Shown: positions 5,921-13,138 of the stretch, in pieces
How the letters are laid out: every line of letters starts with the position of its first letter
Numbering within the stretch: the stretch's first letter is position 1
NCBI GenBank assembly: GCA_021792355.1
Contig: JAJYUV010000017.1
Span: 1-18,535, forward strand
Direction: 5' to 3'
From: Thermoplasmata archaeon
Lineage (GTDB): Archaea > Thermoplasmatota > Thermoplasmata > Thermoplasmatales > GCA-001856825
DNA: 18,535 bases
The notes under the pieces: generated by a model
Told to the model about the DNA's origin: nothing
Database searches by the model: none
What the model saw: the letters and a program-made list of their open reading frames with translations, nothing else
Translations under genes and position numbers: made by a program

Positions 5921-8900
5921 CTATTGTTGGGATACATCACTAGATACCCCGTACAGGTCAAATACCAGCCTATCAATTTCGGCTTCTATACTGGCAGTTT
6001 CTGTTTCTCCATTTTTCCTTTTGTTTCTTATGATCTCTTTAACCTTTACTATTATCTCTTTTGCGATCTTAATCTCCCTATCGGTCTTTGGCAGTTTGAC
6101 CGGTATCCTTTCAATGTAAGTTTTGCTGTAGTTGTAATACCTACCTTGGACATACGGAGACGTGTTCATTATGAATTCCTCCGCTAATCTTGAGTTGAGT
6201 AGTCCAAGTAAAAGATAAATGTCGATATTCTTTGGAATGATTGCTACTGCTGAATCAGATAAAAATGCCCCAGAATCATCTAATGCAAACCTATTTTTCT
6301 CTGCGATTCTAGGACAAACAATTTTCTGTCTTTCGAAAACCTGGCTCTCTCTGGGTCTCCAGAGTTCAAACCATTGCTTATTCCAATCTTTAATGTTTTT
6401 ACCGTCCAACACCCTATTACTCAATTTATCTTTAAACTGGTTTAGGTATCTGGAAGTGCCTGGAAACAAACGTAGATCTATTGCCCTTGAGCCAGTATCG
6501 TATGGGTAAATTAACTCCTCTGCATTATTCTCGGCCAAAAATCTACGAATATCTTTTCCCCTGATTACTTTCTTTTTGACCTTCTCCTCAATTTTCGAAT
6601 TTTCCGCATTTTGAGGGGTGATATAATATATATTGTCAGAACCTTTACCACCGCAGGTGACTCCTTGCATTATCTTCTCAGTATATGCCTTTAGGGTTAA
6701 CAAGTTTGGAAGAGAGTGAGTATCAAAGGTTCCATGAGCATCGTGCAAATCCCAGCTTTTTCCTGACAACGAAGCTTGGCTAACTGTCTGAATATTAAGG
6801 TAATCATCTGAAAAACTGATTTCTTTCCGGTGTTTTCTAACAAGGTTTAGTAAATCTTCTGGAGTAAGTCTGTCAGCCTCGGTGTAGAATTGAACGTGAA
6901 TAAAGTTATTTGCAGAATCATTCTCTAAAACTAATATGCACGGATAGTTAGTTGCATCGCTGAAAATTTTTAAGTCTCCGAAGTCCAATATTTGTCTGAT
7001 TGCAACATTCTTTGACAAGTATTCACGTAGCGATTTTGCATAGCTTGCCTTCATGAATCGGTTCTGAGTGATGTACCCCAACTTTCCGTTTTTGGCAAGC
7101 ATCTTGGCACCAAGTTCAATAAATAAAGCATAGATGTCAAACTTTCCTTTGGCTGCTGCATAGTTAGAGTATAGCCTTGCTGTTTGCTTTCCTATTTTTA
7201 ATATTCCTAGCCAAGGTGGGTTGCCAACAATAAAATCATATTTCTTCTTTTTAAGGTTGTCTATGGCATCTTTATCTTTCGCGAGGGATTTTCCGGTTGA
7301 ACCCAGAAAATAAGTCAGTCTCGACTGGTCGTTTGGGGTCTCTAATGAGTCTGTTTCATACACTTGAAATCGCGGAACTTTGAAGGATTTGTCTCCCTTT
7401 ACGGCCTTAAAGTAAAGATCTACAACCTGGAAGAGAAGATTCATCTCACTGATACTAGTTGCGAATGGATTGATATCGAAACCATGCACTTGGGCAGTCA
7501 CAGCCTTGATTATCTCCTCACACTCACTTGGCGTTAGTCTCTCATAGACCTCATCCCATCGGTGGGTATCCATCGCCTCCAATGGGGTCGCTTTCCCATA
7601 TTTTACGGCGTATCTAGCTATAAGTCTTCGTGTGGCTCTGATTAAGAAACCCCCAGACCCGCAGGCTGGATCCAATATGAGTTTGTTCTCAATGGCCTTG
7701 CTCGGAACGTACCCAACTGAGTCTAGTATGTAATCAATTACTTCATCTGGGGTGTAAAATTCTCCTAATCTCTTCCTTTCTTCTTTTGGGAGATATTTTT
7801 CATAAAGTCTTCCAAGTATGTCGGTGTTGACGTTTGCAAAATTAAATTGATTGAGAGTCCATAGCACTCTGTTAAGGACCCTGTCAAGGTCGCCGTCTCC
7901 AGTCTTATACCAATCTAGAGGATTATCCTCTTCATAGAAGTGAAAATAGATGTTCTTTGCTCCATTGTAGGAAAATTGGACAATTTGTTTGAAAATGTCA
8001 GTGTCTCCAAGTACCGGTTCAGTTAATTGCTCACGCAACCTCTCTATGCCTCCGTTGGATATTTTCTTGCTAAGTAATCCTTTGTCTTCACAAATTCTTA
8101 TGAAGAGCAAGCGATTAAGCAACACATAGATGGACTCTTCGCAAAACACCTGTTTATTTTCTTCTTCGTTATCGTCATTTCTATTGGAAAGTGCCTTCCA
8201 TATATAGAAACCGGAGAATGATGAGAATTTCTTATATTTCCCCTCTATTTTTAGTTCAACCCTTGCCAAATCCGCTGCTTGTTTCTTATCATTCCCATTT
8301 CCTTTTTTAAGCTCTTGCAATTCATTCAATTCTTGTTTGTATCCCGCAAACCCAGCAAAATAATCGTCGAATGTTTCATAAGTATACTGTCTCAATAGGT
8401 CGTCAGTTAGGTGTCGGAGCTGGTCAATGAGTTGATTAAAACCCGTGGTATCGGAAACATCAATTTTGGCGTAATATGAATCAAAAAGACTATATTTGGA
8501 AGCGCTCCATACTTCAGTTTTACTAATATTTGAAATAAACAATATCTGCTCAGTCTCTCTTGTGGTCAGTTTCTCCTCTTTTGTTTTCTTGGCAACTATT
8601 AACTGTTTAAAATCTATGTCGACTTTCAGAATCCTCTCATCATCTGGTTTCTCCCAAAGAATGAATCTATAGCCATTGGTAAGACCAACAAATCTCGTTG
8701 AAGAATCTGCATACTTTCCGGCCTGATTTCTCCATTTTTCTTCATTCAGGTCTTCCTTAGGTCTCTTTGTTTCTATAACAACAACTCTATTGTTATTTTC
8801 ATCAAGGAGGGTTATATCGGTCCTTCCTCTTTCAAAAGCATATTCAGTTCCGGAATATCCCAAGACTCCTTCCACAACATATTTTACAAATCTGGGGCTA

Positions 8901-8998
8901 AAATCATGTTCAAGTGAATCAATTGATATTTCACTGTTTATTTTCTTGAATGCTGTTAGAACGCTCTGTACGAAACTTACACCTACTTTCTGGACCAT
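5921..8998 (-). CDS. Type IIG restriction endonuclease-adenine methyltransferase fusion
   Basis: This roughly 1025-residue protein joins all restriction-modification functions. Residues 55-85 form a PD-(D/E)XK site (GRTDITL ... VVIETKRP; D61, E76, K78). A helical spacer leads to GEFYTPDEVIDYIL (about 412-425), then an N6-adenine methyltransferase with motif I DPACGSGGF (443-451) and motif IV NPPW (593-596). The C-terminal third is a TaqI-like target-recognition region ending in the Tyr-rich PYVQGRYYNYSKTYIERIPV, typical of such specificity domains. Type IIG enzymes cut beside their site and methylate adenine in it, so one gene gives self-protection and defence. A TTG three codons upstream (9007) keeps the frame, but ATG 8998 fits a leaderless start from the A/T box at 9014-9023. 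The gene stands alone and is intact, with no separate S or R subunit gene. The recognition site cannot be read from sequence. Confidence 0.9.
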   Translation of the reverse strand: MVQKVGVSFVQSVLTAFKKINSEISIDSLEHDFSPRFVKYVVEGVLGYSGTEYAFERGRTDITLLDENNNRVVVIETKRPKEDLNEEKWRNQAGKYADSSTRFVGLTNGYRFILWEKPDDERILKVDIDFKQLIVAKKTKEEKLTTRETEQILFISNISKTEVWSASKYSLFDSYYAKIDVSDTTGFNQLIDQLRHLTDDLLRQYTYETFDDYFAGFAGYKQELNELQELKKGNGNDKKQAADLARVELKIEGKYKKFSSFSGFYIWKALSNRNDDNEEENKQVFCEESIYVLLNRLLFIRICEDKGLLSKKISNGGIERLREQLTEPVLGDTDIFKQIVQFSYNGAKNIYFHFYEEDNPLDWYKTGDGDLDRVLNRVLWTLNQFNFANVNTDILGRLYEKYLPKEERKRLGEFYTPDEVIDYILDSVGYVPSKAIENKLILDPACGSGGFLIRATRRLIARYAVKYGKATPLEAMDTHRWDEVYERLTPSECEEIIKAVTAQVHGFDINPFATSISEMNLLFQVVDLYFKAVKGDKSFKVPRFQVYETDSLETPNDQSRLTYFLGSTGKSLAKDKDAIDNLKKKKYDFIVGNPPWLGILKIGKQTARLYSNYAAAKGKFDIYALFIELGAKMLAKNGKLGYITQNRFMKASYAKSLREYLSKNVAIRQILDFGDLKIFSDATNYPCILVLENDSANNFIHVQFYTEADRLTPEDLLNLVRKHRKEISFSDDYLNIQTVSQASLSGKSWDLHDAHGTFDTHSLPNLLTLKAYTEKIMQGVTCGGKGSDNIYYITPQNAENSKIEEKVKKKVIRGKDIRRFLAENNAEELIYPYDTGSRAIDLRLFPGTSRYLNQFKDKLSNRVLDGKNIKDWNKQWFELWRPRESQVFERQKIVCPRIAEKNRFALDDSGAFLSDSAVAIIPKNIDIYLLLGLLNSRLAEEFIMNTSPYVQGRYYNYSKTYIERIPVKLPKTDREIKIAKEIIVKVKEIIRNKRKNGETETASIEAEIDRLVFDLYGVSSDVSQQ

Positions 8999-9013
8999 CG
9001 TTTTCAACCCTAT

Positions 9014-9023
9014 TATTAATAAA
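9014..9023 (-). promoter_or_regulatory. TATA-like box of type IIG gene
   Basis: The minus strand reads TTTATTAATA with its centre 21-22 bases before ATG 8998, roughly the spacing for a leaderless transcript. It would place transcription start at or near that ATG rather than at TTG 9007. Confidence 0.45.
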
Positions 9024-9060
9024 TGGTAGCATTACATTATTCAAAATGCTAGTGTTCTCT

Positions 9061-10161
9061 TCAAAGCCTCTTTCTTAATTCAACGGATACAATCGACGCA
9101 TCAGATAATAAAATTTGCGATTCCATTGTGTAGTACCGGCCAATCTTCTTCTTGATCAGAGTTACAAGACCAAGGTTCTGAAGATAGTTGACGCTCTGGA
9201 AGAAAGTGGACTTGCTCATTCCCTTAACCAGGAAGCTGTTGACGTTTGTCACTTCGGCATAGGCCTTGTTTGTATCCTGGTTCTTGATCAACGACGCGAG
9301 AATCAACAAGTCCCTGTCTCCAAGATTCCTTAGAGTTTCTCCTTCTACCTCTACGTAGGCCTGTCTCAATGCTGATACGACTGCCTCATCCGTCCATTTG
9401 TTGACTCTCCCAAGTATCTCAAGTGCTTTGATGCCAATCCTGGCATCACTTCTGTATTCCCTGACTAGCATCGCGGATAAGAGGCCTAAAGCGACCTTGT
9501 CGAATTTATTGAGGCCCTCTTCTGCCCTCATCTTCAGTATTTCGCGGATCTCGTCTGCATTGTACTCATGGAACACTATATGGTCGGGCTGCAGAGAGCT
9601 TTTCACACTCTCGTCATTCATGTCCTTGTACCAGTATACCTTCTGGGTCAGTAGAATAAGGTTAGTCTTTGTATGTCTTGTTACATGGTAGAGGACATCA
9701 AAGTCCTGGAGAAAGTCAACTTCATCCAGTATCACAATTGATTTTCCAGACAGCAAAGAGTCAAATTTGTTCTTGACTTCATCGATGTCATGGCCCCTGC
9801 TGGATATCTTTGTCAGATATCTGTATATCTTTATTGAGGTGGGGTTCTCTCTTACGTTTATGTAGTAATACGGCACAGACTTGCTCTCTTTCAGGGCCTT
9901 CGCCATGATCAAAGCGCTAAGCGTCTTGCCGGAACCCTTTGAACCATAGATGATAATGTGCCTGGGAAGGTGCAGGTTCACGTAGTCTGCAAGGTCGTTC
10001 GTAACCTTGTCCAGTTCCTTTCTTATGAGGATATGGTTTGGTTTGAAATTCATGTCAAAAAGAAGTGCATTCTTTATGTTGCTGGTCTCCTTTGCCCTCT
10101 GCTTGACTTTTGTGTCGAAGAATGCATATGGATCTTTCAGAGCCATAGTATCACTACACAT
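9061..10161 (-). CDS. cdc6: Orc1/Cdc6-family replication initiator
   Basis: This 366-residue AAA+ ATPase has Walker A GSKGSGKT (73-80), Walker B SIVILDEVDF (141-150), a sensor-1 strand LILLTQK and a sensor-2 helix YRSDARIGIKAL near 240. Residues from about 280 form a winged helix with SLIK...SKSTFFQSVNYLQNLGLVTLIKKK. That is the order of archaeal Orc1/Cdc6 proteins, which bind origin repeats and load MCM helicase; plasmids often carry their own copy. ATG 10161 has a TATA-like box (10181-10190) about 24 bases upstream, supporting a leaderless start; a second ATG at 10146 is possible. Repeats just upstream of that box suggest self-regulation or an origin. It stands before the recombinase gene in the backbone half and is the only replication protein seen, so elongation must use host enzymes. 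Confidence 0.87.
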   Translation of the reverse strand: MCSDTMALKDPYAFFDTKVKQRAKETSNIKNALLFDMNFKPNHILIRKELDKVTNDLADYVNLHLPRHIIIYGSKGSGKTLSALIMAKALKESKSVPYYYINVRENPTSIKIYRYLTKISSRGHDIDEVKNKFDSLLSGKSIVILDEVDFLQDFDVLYHVTRHTKTNLILLTQKVYWYKDMNDESVKSSLQPDHIVFHEYNADEIREILKMRAEEGLNKFDKVALGLLSAMLVREYRSDARIGIKALEILGRVNKWTDEAVVSALRQAYVEVEGETLRNLGDRDLLILASLIKNQDTNKAYAEVTNVNSFLVKGMSKSTFFQSVNYLQNLGLVTLIKKKIGRYYTMESQILLSDASIVSVELRKRL

Positions 10162-10180
10162 TCATGCTTCACTGGTAAGA

Positions 10181-10190
10181 TTATTAAAAG
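10181..10190 (-). promoter_or_regulatory. TATA-like box of cdc6
   Basis: CTTTTAATAA on the minus strand lies about 24 bases before ATG 10161. The first of two TTCCGAA-type repeats abuts it on the upstream side, where a bound initiator could block or aid transcription. Confidence 0.5.
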
Positions 10191-10399
10191 TTCCGAACGA
10201 GTCGAATCACTGAGTGTCGTAGAACAGTTGATTCCGAAGAGAGAGTGTCAGAAAACGAGTGGAAAAGTTTTGTTTGCTTTGCGCTTGAAAAATAGAATGA
10301 AATTCCATTTTTTAGAATGTTATGTTCATTGTATCAGGTATATATTATATAAGAAGAACGCTGACGCGTTCGGCGACTCTCTCTCTCTTTCACTGAGAA
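10191..10399. other. Candidate replication origin/initiator-binding region upstream of cdc6
   Basis: This gene-free stretch holds two related repeats, TTCCGAACGAG...GAGTGTC (10191-10218) and TTCCGAAGAG...GAGTGTC (10232-10249). A run CGAGTGGAAAAG (10255-10266) resembles the AGTGGAAA core of archaeal origin recognition boxes. There follow an A/T-rich tract (10336-10351, GGTATATATTATATAA), a CT repeat (10377-10390) and a CACTGA-GAA-TCAGTG hairpin (10391-10405) that overlaps the recombinase stop codon. Archaeal origins usually lie just upstream of their orc1/cdc6 gene and combine such repeats with an easily melted tract. No strict origin box consensus is matched, so this is an inference from position and repeats. 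Confidence 0.45.
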
Positions 10400-11005
10400 T
10401 CAGTGGCCTTCTTTGAGGATTTTCAGTATCGGTGTTATGGAACATTCCATGGACTTCGCAATGGCTCTGGCAGACAATCCCTTCTCTTTCAATTCTATGA
10501 CCTTCCTCCTGTCTATGAAGCTTCCGTTCCTTGTCTTCAGTGCTGGTCTCCCGAACTTGACCCCTCTGTTCATTGCCTGCACTCTTCCAGCTTTAGTGCG
10601 GGAGTTGATCATGTTCCTTTCAAATTCAGCAAATGCCCCCAGAATTTGCAGCAGGAGCCTCCCATTTGGGGTGGTAGTATCTATGCCTGGGTCGTTGACG
10701 CTGATGAATCCTATGCCATTCTGGTCCAGGAACTCAAGGGTTCTAAGCAAGTCCGATAGGGAGCGTGCAAACCTGTCTATTTTGGCCACGATAACCACCT
10801 CTGGCCTGTTTTCAAGGGATTTCAGCATTCTCTCGAACTCCGGTCTCTGGGTGTTCTTTCCGGACTTTGCCTTGTCTTCAAAGAATTCGAGTTCGTAGCC
10901 TCTGGACTCGGCGTACTGTCTAATTGCCTCTTTCTGCCTCTCGTTTGAGCCCTGCCTGACCTCTTCCTGCGTGCTGGCTCTTACGTAGGCAAAAGCGACT
11001 GTCAT
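10400..11005 (-). CDS. Small serine recombinase (resolvase/invertase)
   Basis: A 201-residue protein with the full resolvase catalytic domain: YVRASTQEE with R9 and nucleophile S11, VAKIDRFARS (73-82) with catalytic arginines, GAFAEFERNMI (123-133) and the long E helix, then a hinge GVKFGRPAL and a C-terminal helix-turn-helix (about 166-198, LKEKGLSARAIAKSMECS). The length is that of Tn3/Hin-type enzymes, which cut two short sites and rejoin them. On a circular element the likely job is to resolve dimers or invert a segment; no inverted cassette is obvious. An inverted repeat with extra half-sites sits 55-80 bases upstream of its start and is the natural candidate site. A TATA-like TTTTAATA about 35 bases upstream would give a short leader. 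Confidence 0.88.
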   Translation of the reverse strand: MTVAFAYVRASTQEEVRQGSNERQKEAIRQYAESRGYELEFFEDKAKSGKNTQRPEFERMLKSLENRPEVVIVAKIDRFARSLSDLLRTLEFLDQNGIGFISVNDPGIDTTTPNGRLLLQILGAFAEFERNMINSRTKAGRVQAMNRGVKFGRPALKTRNGSFIDRRKVIELKEKGLSARAIAKSMECSITPILKILKEGH

Positions 11006-11059
11006 TTAATCCATAGAATTTAGGGACGCATATGTTATTAAAATCCGGTGTTTAGTGGC

Positions 11060-11085
11060 GTTACTAAAATTACAAGTTTAGTAAC
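11060..11085. promoter_or_regulatory. Inverted repeat upstream of serine recombinase
   Basis: GTTACTAAA (11060-11068) and TTTAGTAAC (11077-11085) are perfect 9-bp inverted arms around 8 bases. A third partial copy, TTTAGTGGC, is at 11051-11059. The cluster is upstream of the recombinase TATA-like box. It could be the recombination site or an operator. Confidence 0.55.
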
Positions 11086-11092
11086 AGCGATG

Positions 11093-11314
11093 TTATGAGA
11101 TATTGCTTTTCGAGGCTCTTCGTTTTGAGTATCTTCTTAGAAGTGCAAATATTCCAATAACCCAGAGAGCGGCGTAGAATACAATGTTCGCCAGCGGATA
11201 AGAGTTCACGTACCTAAACAAGTAGTAAAGTCCAACTGTCAAAGCCACCATACCCAATACTGCGATGGAAGTAGAAATGACAAAATACACTCTTCGGCTT
11301 AAAATTCGGGACAT
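11093..11314 (-). CDS. Small two-helix membrane protein
   Basis: This 73-residue protein starts with a basic stretch (MSRILSRRVY), then has a hydrophobic helix at about 9-33, a short polar turn (RYVNSYP), a second helix at about 41-59 and a basic tail RRYSKRRASKSN. Both ends should face the cytoplasm by the positive-inside rule. I do not recognise a family. ATG 11314 is preceded by GAGGG and overlaps the end of the small zinc-finger gene by 16 bp, so the two are translated together. It closes a three-gene operon with the 144-residue membrane protein and the zinc finger. Confidence 0.65.
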   Translation of the reverse strand: MSRILSRRVYFVISTSIAVLGMVALTVGLYYLFRYVNSYPLANIVFYAALWVIGIFALLRRYSKRRASKSNIS

Positions 11315-11466
11315 AAATTCCCTCTTTCCAGTGACTTTGTGGTTATCTCAAGGTTGCATGAATTGTGCTGACTGCACCATTTCTGGCATTTTTCAGCATC
11401 TGCCTCATCTCTATAATGAAGCTTGCAGACTTCACATTGGTAGGTGCCTGATTGGTGCTCTCGCAT
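11299..11466 (-). CDS. Small Cys-rich zinc-finger protein
   Basis: This 55-residue frame (ATG 11466, TAA 11299-11301) encodes YQCEVCKLHYRDEADAEKCQ followed by KWCSQHNSCN. The pattern C-x2-C-x2-H-Y...A-x2-C-x3-W-C-x2-H-x2-C-N is a compact zinc-binding motif that recurs in small archaeal proteins, though its function is not established. The gene starts 5 bases after the 144-residue gene ends and overlaps the next start by 16 bp, which makes it a true member of the operon despite its size. A short tail ends in LCPEF. Confidence 0.75.
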   Translation of the reverse strand: MREHQSGTYQCEVCKLHYRDEADAEKCQKWCSQHNSCNLEITTKSLERGNLCPEF

Positions 11467-11471
11467 AATTA

Positions 11472-11906
11472 TCACTTGCCCATTTTTCCAAGGTTTTCTC
11501 TGGCTCCTTTCAGGGCACGGAAAATTCGCTCCTCCTTTGGAGTATGCTCACCTATTATTGAGAAAAACTCATCTTCTGTCTCTATTCCTCCTTGAAGGTA
11601 AAGGTCTGAGGCCTCCTTCAGCTTCTGTTTATATTCATCGGTGTCGGAGTCATCCACTATGGTGCTGTAAGTGAACTTAGGTTTGGATCTGTAGACAGCT
11701 CTTCTACCCCAGCCAGTCTTAAACCTGATAGAATGTCCGACAAGGACAACTGCAGCGAAGGTTAAAGCATCAAACAGGTAGTAAAGCGGTGTGTAGAGTG
11801 GTGACGAGCTGGGTATGAAGTAGAGAACTGAAAAGAGAACAAAGAAGTCGACAACTGCCACAATTATCAAAGGAACCCAGCGAGTAAATTTACCTGAGAA
11901 TGCCAT
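11472..11906 (-). CDS. Two-helix membrane protein with cytoplasmic tail
   Basis: In 144 residues there are two hydrophobic helices (about 11-31 and 40-60) separated by a short Ser/Pro-rich loop (SSSPLYTP), then a basic stop region RFKTGWGRRAVYRSKPK and a charged soluble tail of about 75 residues. The tail contains DTDEYKQKLKEASDLYLQGGIETEDEFF, which resembles the short helical hairpin of SHOCT-type domains (a helix, GGI-x-E/D-E-F). Such tails are known for oligomerisation in membrane or stress proteins; the match here is short. ATG 11906 has GAGGGAG just upstream. It heads a three-gene operon that starts 87 bp after the ParB-like gene, with partition-type repeats at the head of that gap. Confidence 0.68.
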   Translation of the reverse strand: MAFSGKFTRWVPLIIVAVVDFFVLFSVLYFIPSSSPLYTPLYYLFDALTFAAVVLVGHSIRFKTGWGRRAVYRSKPKFTYSTIVDDSDTDEYKQKLKEASDLYLQGGIETEDEFFSIIGEHTPKEERIFRALKGARENLGKMGK

Positions 11907-11978
11907 CTAACTCCCTCTAACTTCATAAGGCACACAAGGCCTTTATTTGTTAAACACCCGATTGTTTTAGAACTTTAC

Positions 11979-12008
11979 GTTAGCGGTTAACCATCACTTT
12001 GTTAACCG
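11979..12008. promoter_or_regulatory. Partition/operator repeat cluster, downstream of the par genes
   Basis: GTTAGCGGTTAAC lies at 11979-11991, and the half-site CGGTTAAC (11984-11991) is repeated inverted as GTTAACCG at 12001-12008, across the ParB-like stop codon. The same 13-mer occurs exactly before parA at 13076-13088. The site is about 30 bases upstream of an A/T-rich box (11940-11955) that could drive the membrane operon. Confidence 0.6.
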
Positions 12009-12269
12009 TCTCCTGATTTCAGTTTCCACACTTTCCATGTCCTTGCCCTTCTCCTCAGCTATCTTGTTAATGTCATTGCGCCATTTCTTGAGAAGCTCTT
12101 CGTTTCCAAAGTACTTTGAAAATCTTCTATATGTCTCATACTGCCTTTCCGTGACCTTGAACCCTATGGTCTTGGTGTATCTCTCATTAGACACACTAGC
12201 CTCAGCACTAGTGTTGGTGTTCTGTGATATAAGACTGTCCAATCCTCTCTTCTTGATATCTGCCATCAT
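11994..12269 (-). CDS. Small ParB-like DNA-binding partition protein
   Basis: This 91-residue protein begins MMADIKKRGLDSLISQ, close to the RGL-x-x-L-I motif with which ParB proteins touch ParA. After a Ser/Asn-rich linker comes KTIGFKVTERQYETYRRFSKYFG, a strand and helix reminiscent of ribbon-helix-helix folds, then a charged helical tail KWRNDINKIAEEKGKDMESV. It has no full ParB helix-turn-helix or CTPase region, so it is more like the small ParG/CopG-type centromere binders. The gene overlaps parA by four bases (ATGA), the usual layout for a parAB pair. The repeated GTTAGCGGTTAAC sites before parA and at the end of this gene are its likely binding sites and would make it an autoregulator. 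The exact family is inferred. Confidence 0.7.
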   Translation of the reverse strand: MMADIKKRGLDSLISQNTNTSAEASVSNERYTKTIGFKVTERQYETYRRFSKYFGNEELLKKWRNDINKIAEEKGKDMESVETEIRRRLTK

Positions 12270-13018
12270 TTCACCTTGATCTTTCTTTCAATCTCCTTTG
12301 CAAGCGCAATATATGACTTGGAAGCTGGAGCTGATCTCCGGTATCTTACAATAGGAGAACCTGCCATGGTCGAATCAGTTATAGTCACGTTCCTGGGTAT
12401 GACTGTCTTTAGAAGGTTCTTGGAGTAGTGCTTCCTGACATCCTCAAAGACCTCTTTGGACGATCTAGTCCTGGAATTGAACATCGTTATGACCATTCCA
12501 AGGAGTTTTAGATTCCTTGAAAGCCTTGAATTCACGAGTTCTATGACTCTCATGAGTTGCGTCAAACCTTCAAGGGCAAAAAATTCCGCTTGTACAGGAA
12601 TAAGCACATAATCTGATGCCACGAGCGAGTTTATGGTAAATATGCCCAAGCTTGGTGGTGTATCAATGATGATGAAATCGTATTTTCGGGATATCTTCTT
12701 TAGCTCATTGTCGAGAATATATTCCCGGCCGATCTTTCCGGTAAGTTCAACTTCGGCTCCCGCAAGGTCAATGGTGCTTGGCACTATGTCGATTCCATCC
12801 TTTCGAATGATCGCTTCTTCGATCCCGCCATTAAGCATTACATCATAGATAGTATGCTTCTGTTCCGCCTTGTTGATTCCAAAATGAGTGGTCAGGTTTC
12901 CCTGTGGATCGATATCCACTAAGAGTACGCGATGTTTCTTTCCAAGTAAGGCTCCAATGTTGGCTGCGGTTGTTGTCTTTCCGCATCCTCCCTTCTGGTT
13001 AGCGATGGATACAATCAT
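12266..13018 (-). CDS. parA: ParA partition ATPase
   Basis: A 250-residue ParA/Soj/MinD-type ATPase. It shows the deviant Walker A KGGCGKTT (9-16, with the signature lysine), a second motif VDIDPQGN (34-41) and Walker B FIIIDTPP (115-122). ATP-bound dimers coat the nucleoid and pull or space plasmid copies through the centromere-binding partner, here the next gene. The N-terminus is short with no DNA-binding extension, as in type Ib and chromosomal ParA. ATG 13018 is preferred over TTG 13021 because a TATA-like box (13041-13050) is centred 27 bases upstream. A GGTTAACC site sits right behind that box, suggesting repression by the ParB-like protein. Confidence 0.92.
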   Translation of the reverse strand: MIVSIANQKGGCGKTTTAANIGALLGKKHRVLLVDIDPQGNLTTHFGINKAEQKHTIYDVMLNGGIEEAIIRKDGIDIVPSTIDLAGAEVELTGKIGREYILDNELKKISRKYDFIIIDTPPSLGIFTINSLVASDYVLIPVQAEFFALEGLTQLMRVIELVNSRLSRNLKLLGMVITMFNSRTRSSKEVFEDVRKHYSKNLLKTVIPRNVTITDSTMAGSPIVRYRRSAPASKSYIALAKEIERKIKVK

Positions 13019-13040
13019 CAATCAAGCTTGTCTGGAAAGA

Positions 13041-13050
13041 GTTATAAGTT
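13041..13050 (-). promoter_or_regulatory. TATA-like box of parA
   Basis: AACTTATAAC on the minus strand is centred about 27 bases before ATG 13018, as for a leaderless message. A partition-type half-site pair lies directly upstream at 13054-13061. Confidence 0.55.
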
Positions 13051-13053
13051 TAT

Positions 13054-13103
13054 GGTTAACCTGCTTGGAATAACGGTTAGCGGTTAACTGTTGAGGTTAC
13101 TAA
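13054..13103. promoter_or_regulatory. Partition/operator repeat cluster before parA
   Basis: The palindrome GGTTAACC is at 13054-13061, CGGTTAGCGGTTAAC at 13074-13088 (two direct CGGTTA half-sites 7 bases apart) and GGTTACTAAC at 13094-13103. GTTAGCGGTTAAC at 13076-13088 matches 11979-11991 exactly. Repeated sites flanking a par operon usually act both as centromere and operator. Confidence 0.65.
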
Positions 13104-13138
13104 CACAGGTAAGGAGAAAGTATAATATTATCCTTATT

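Noticed and set aside
10207..10308. 33-codon minus-strand frame upstream of cdc6
   Set aside because: It crosses the repeats of the candidate origin, has no ribosome site and an odd Gln/Ser/Phe-rich composition.
9958..10416. Plus-strand open frame of 152 codons
   Set aside because: It lies mostly antisense to cdc6 and runs on through the noncoding upstream region; the peptide is Cys/Ser-rich with no motif, and no promoter or ribosome site precedes it.
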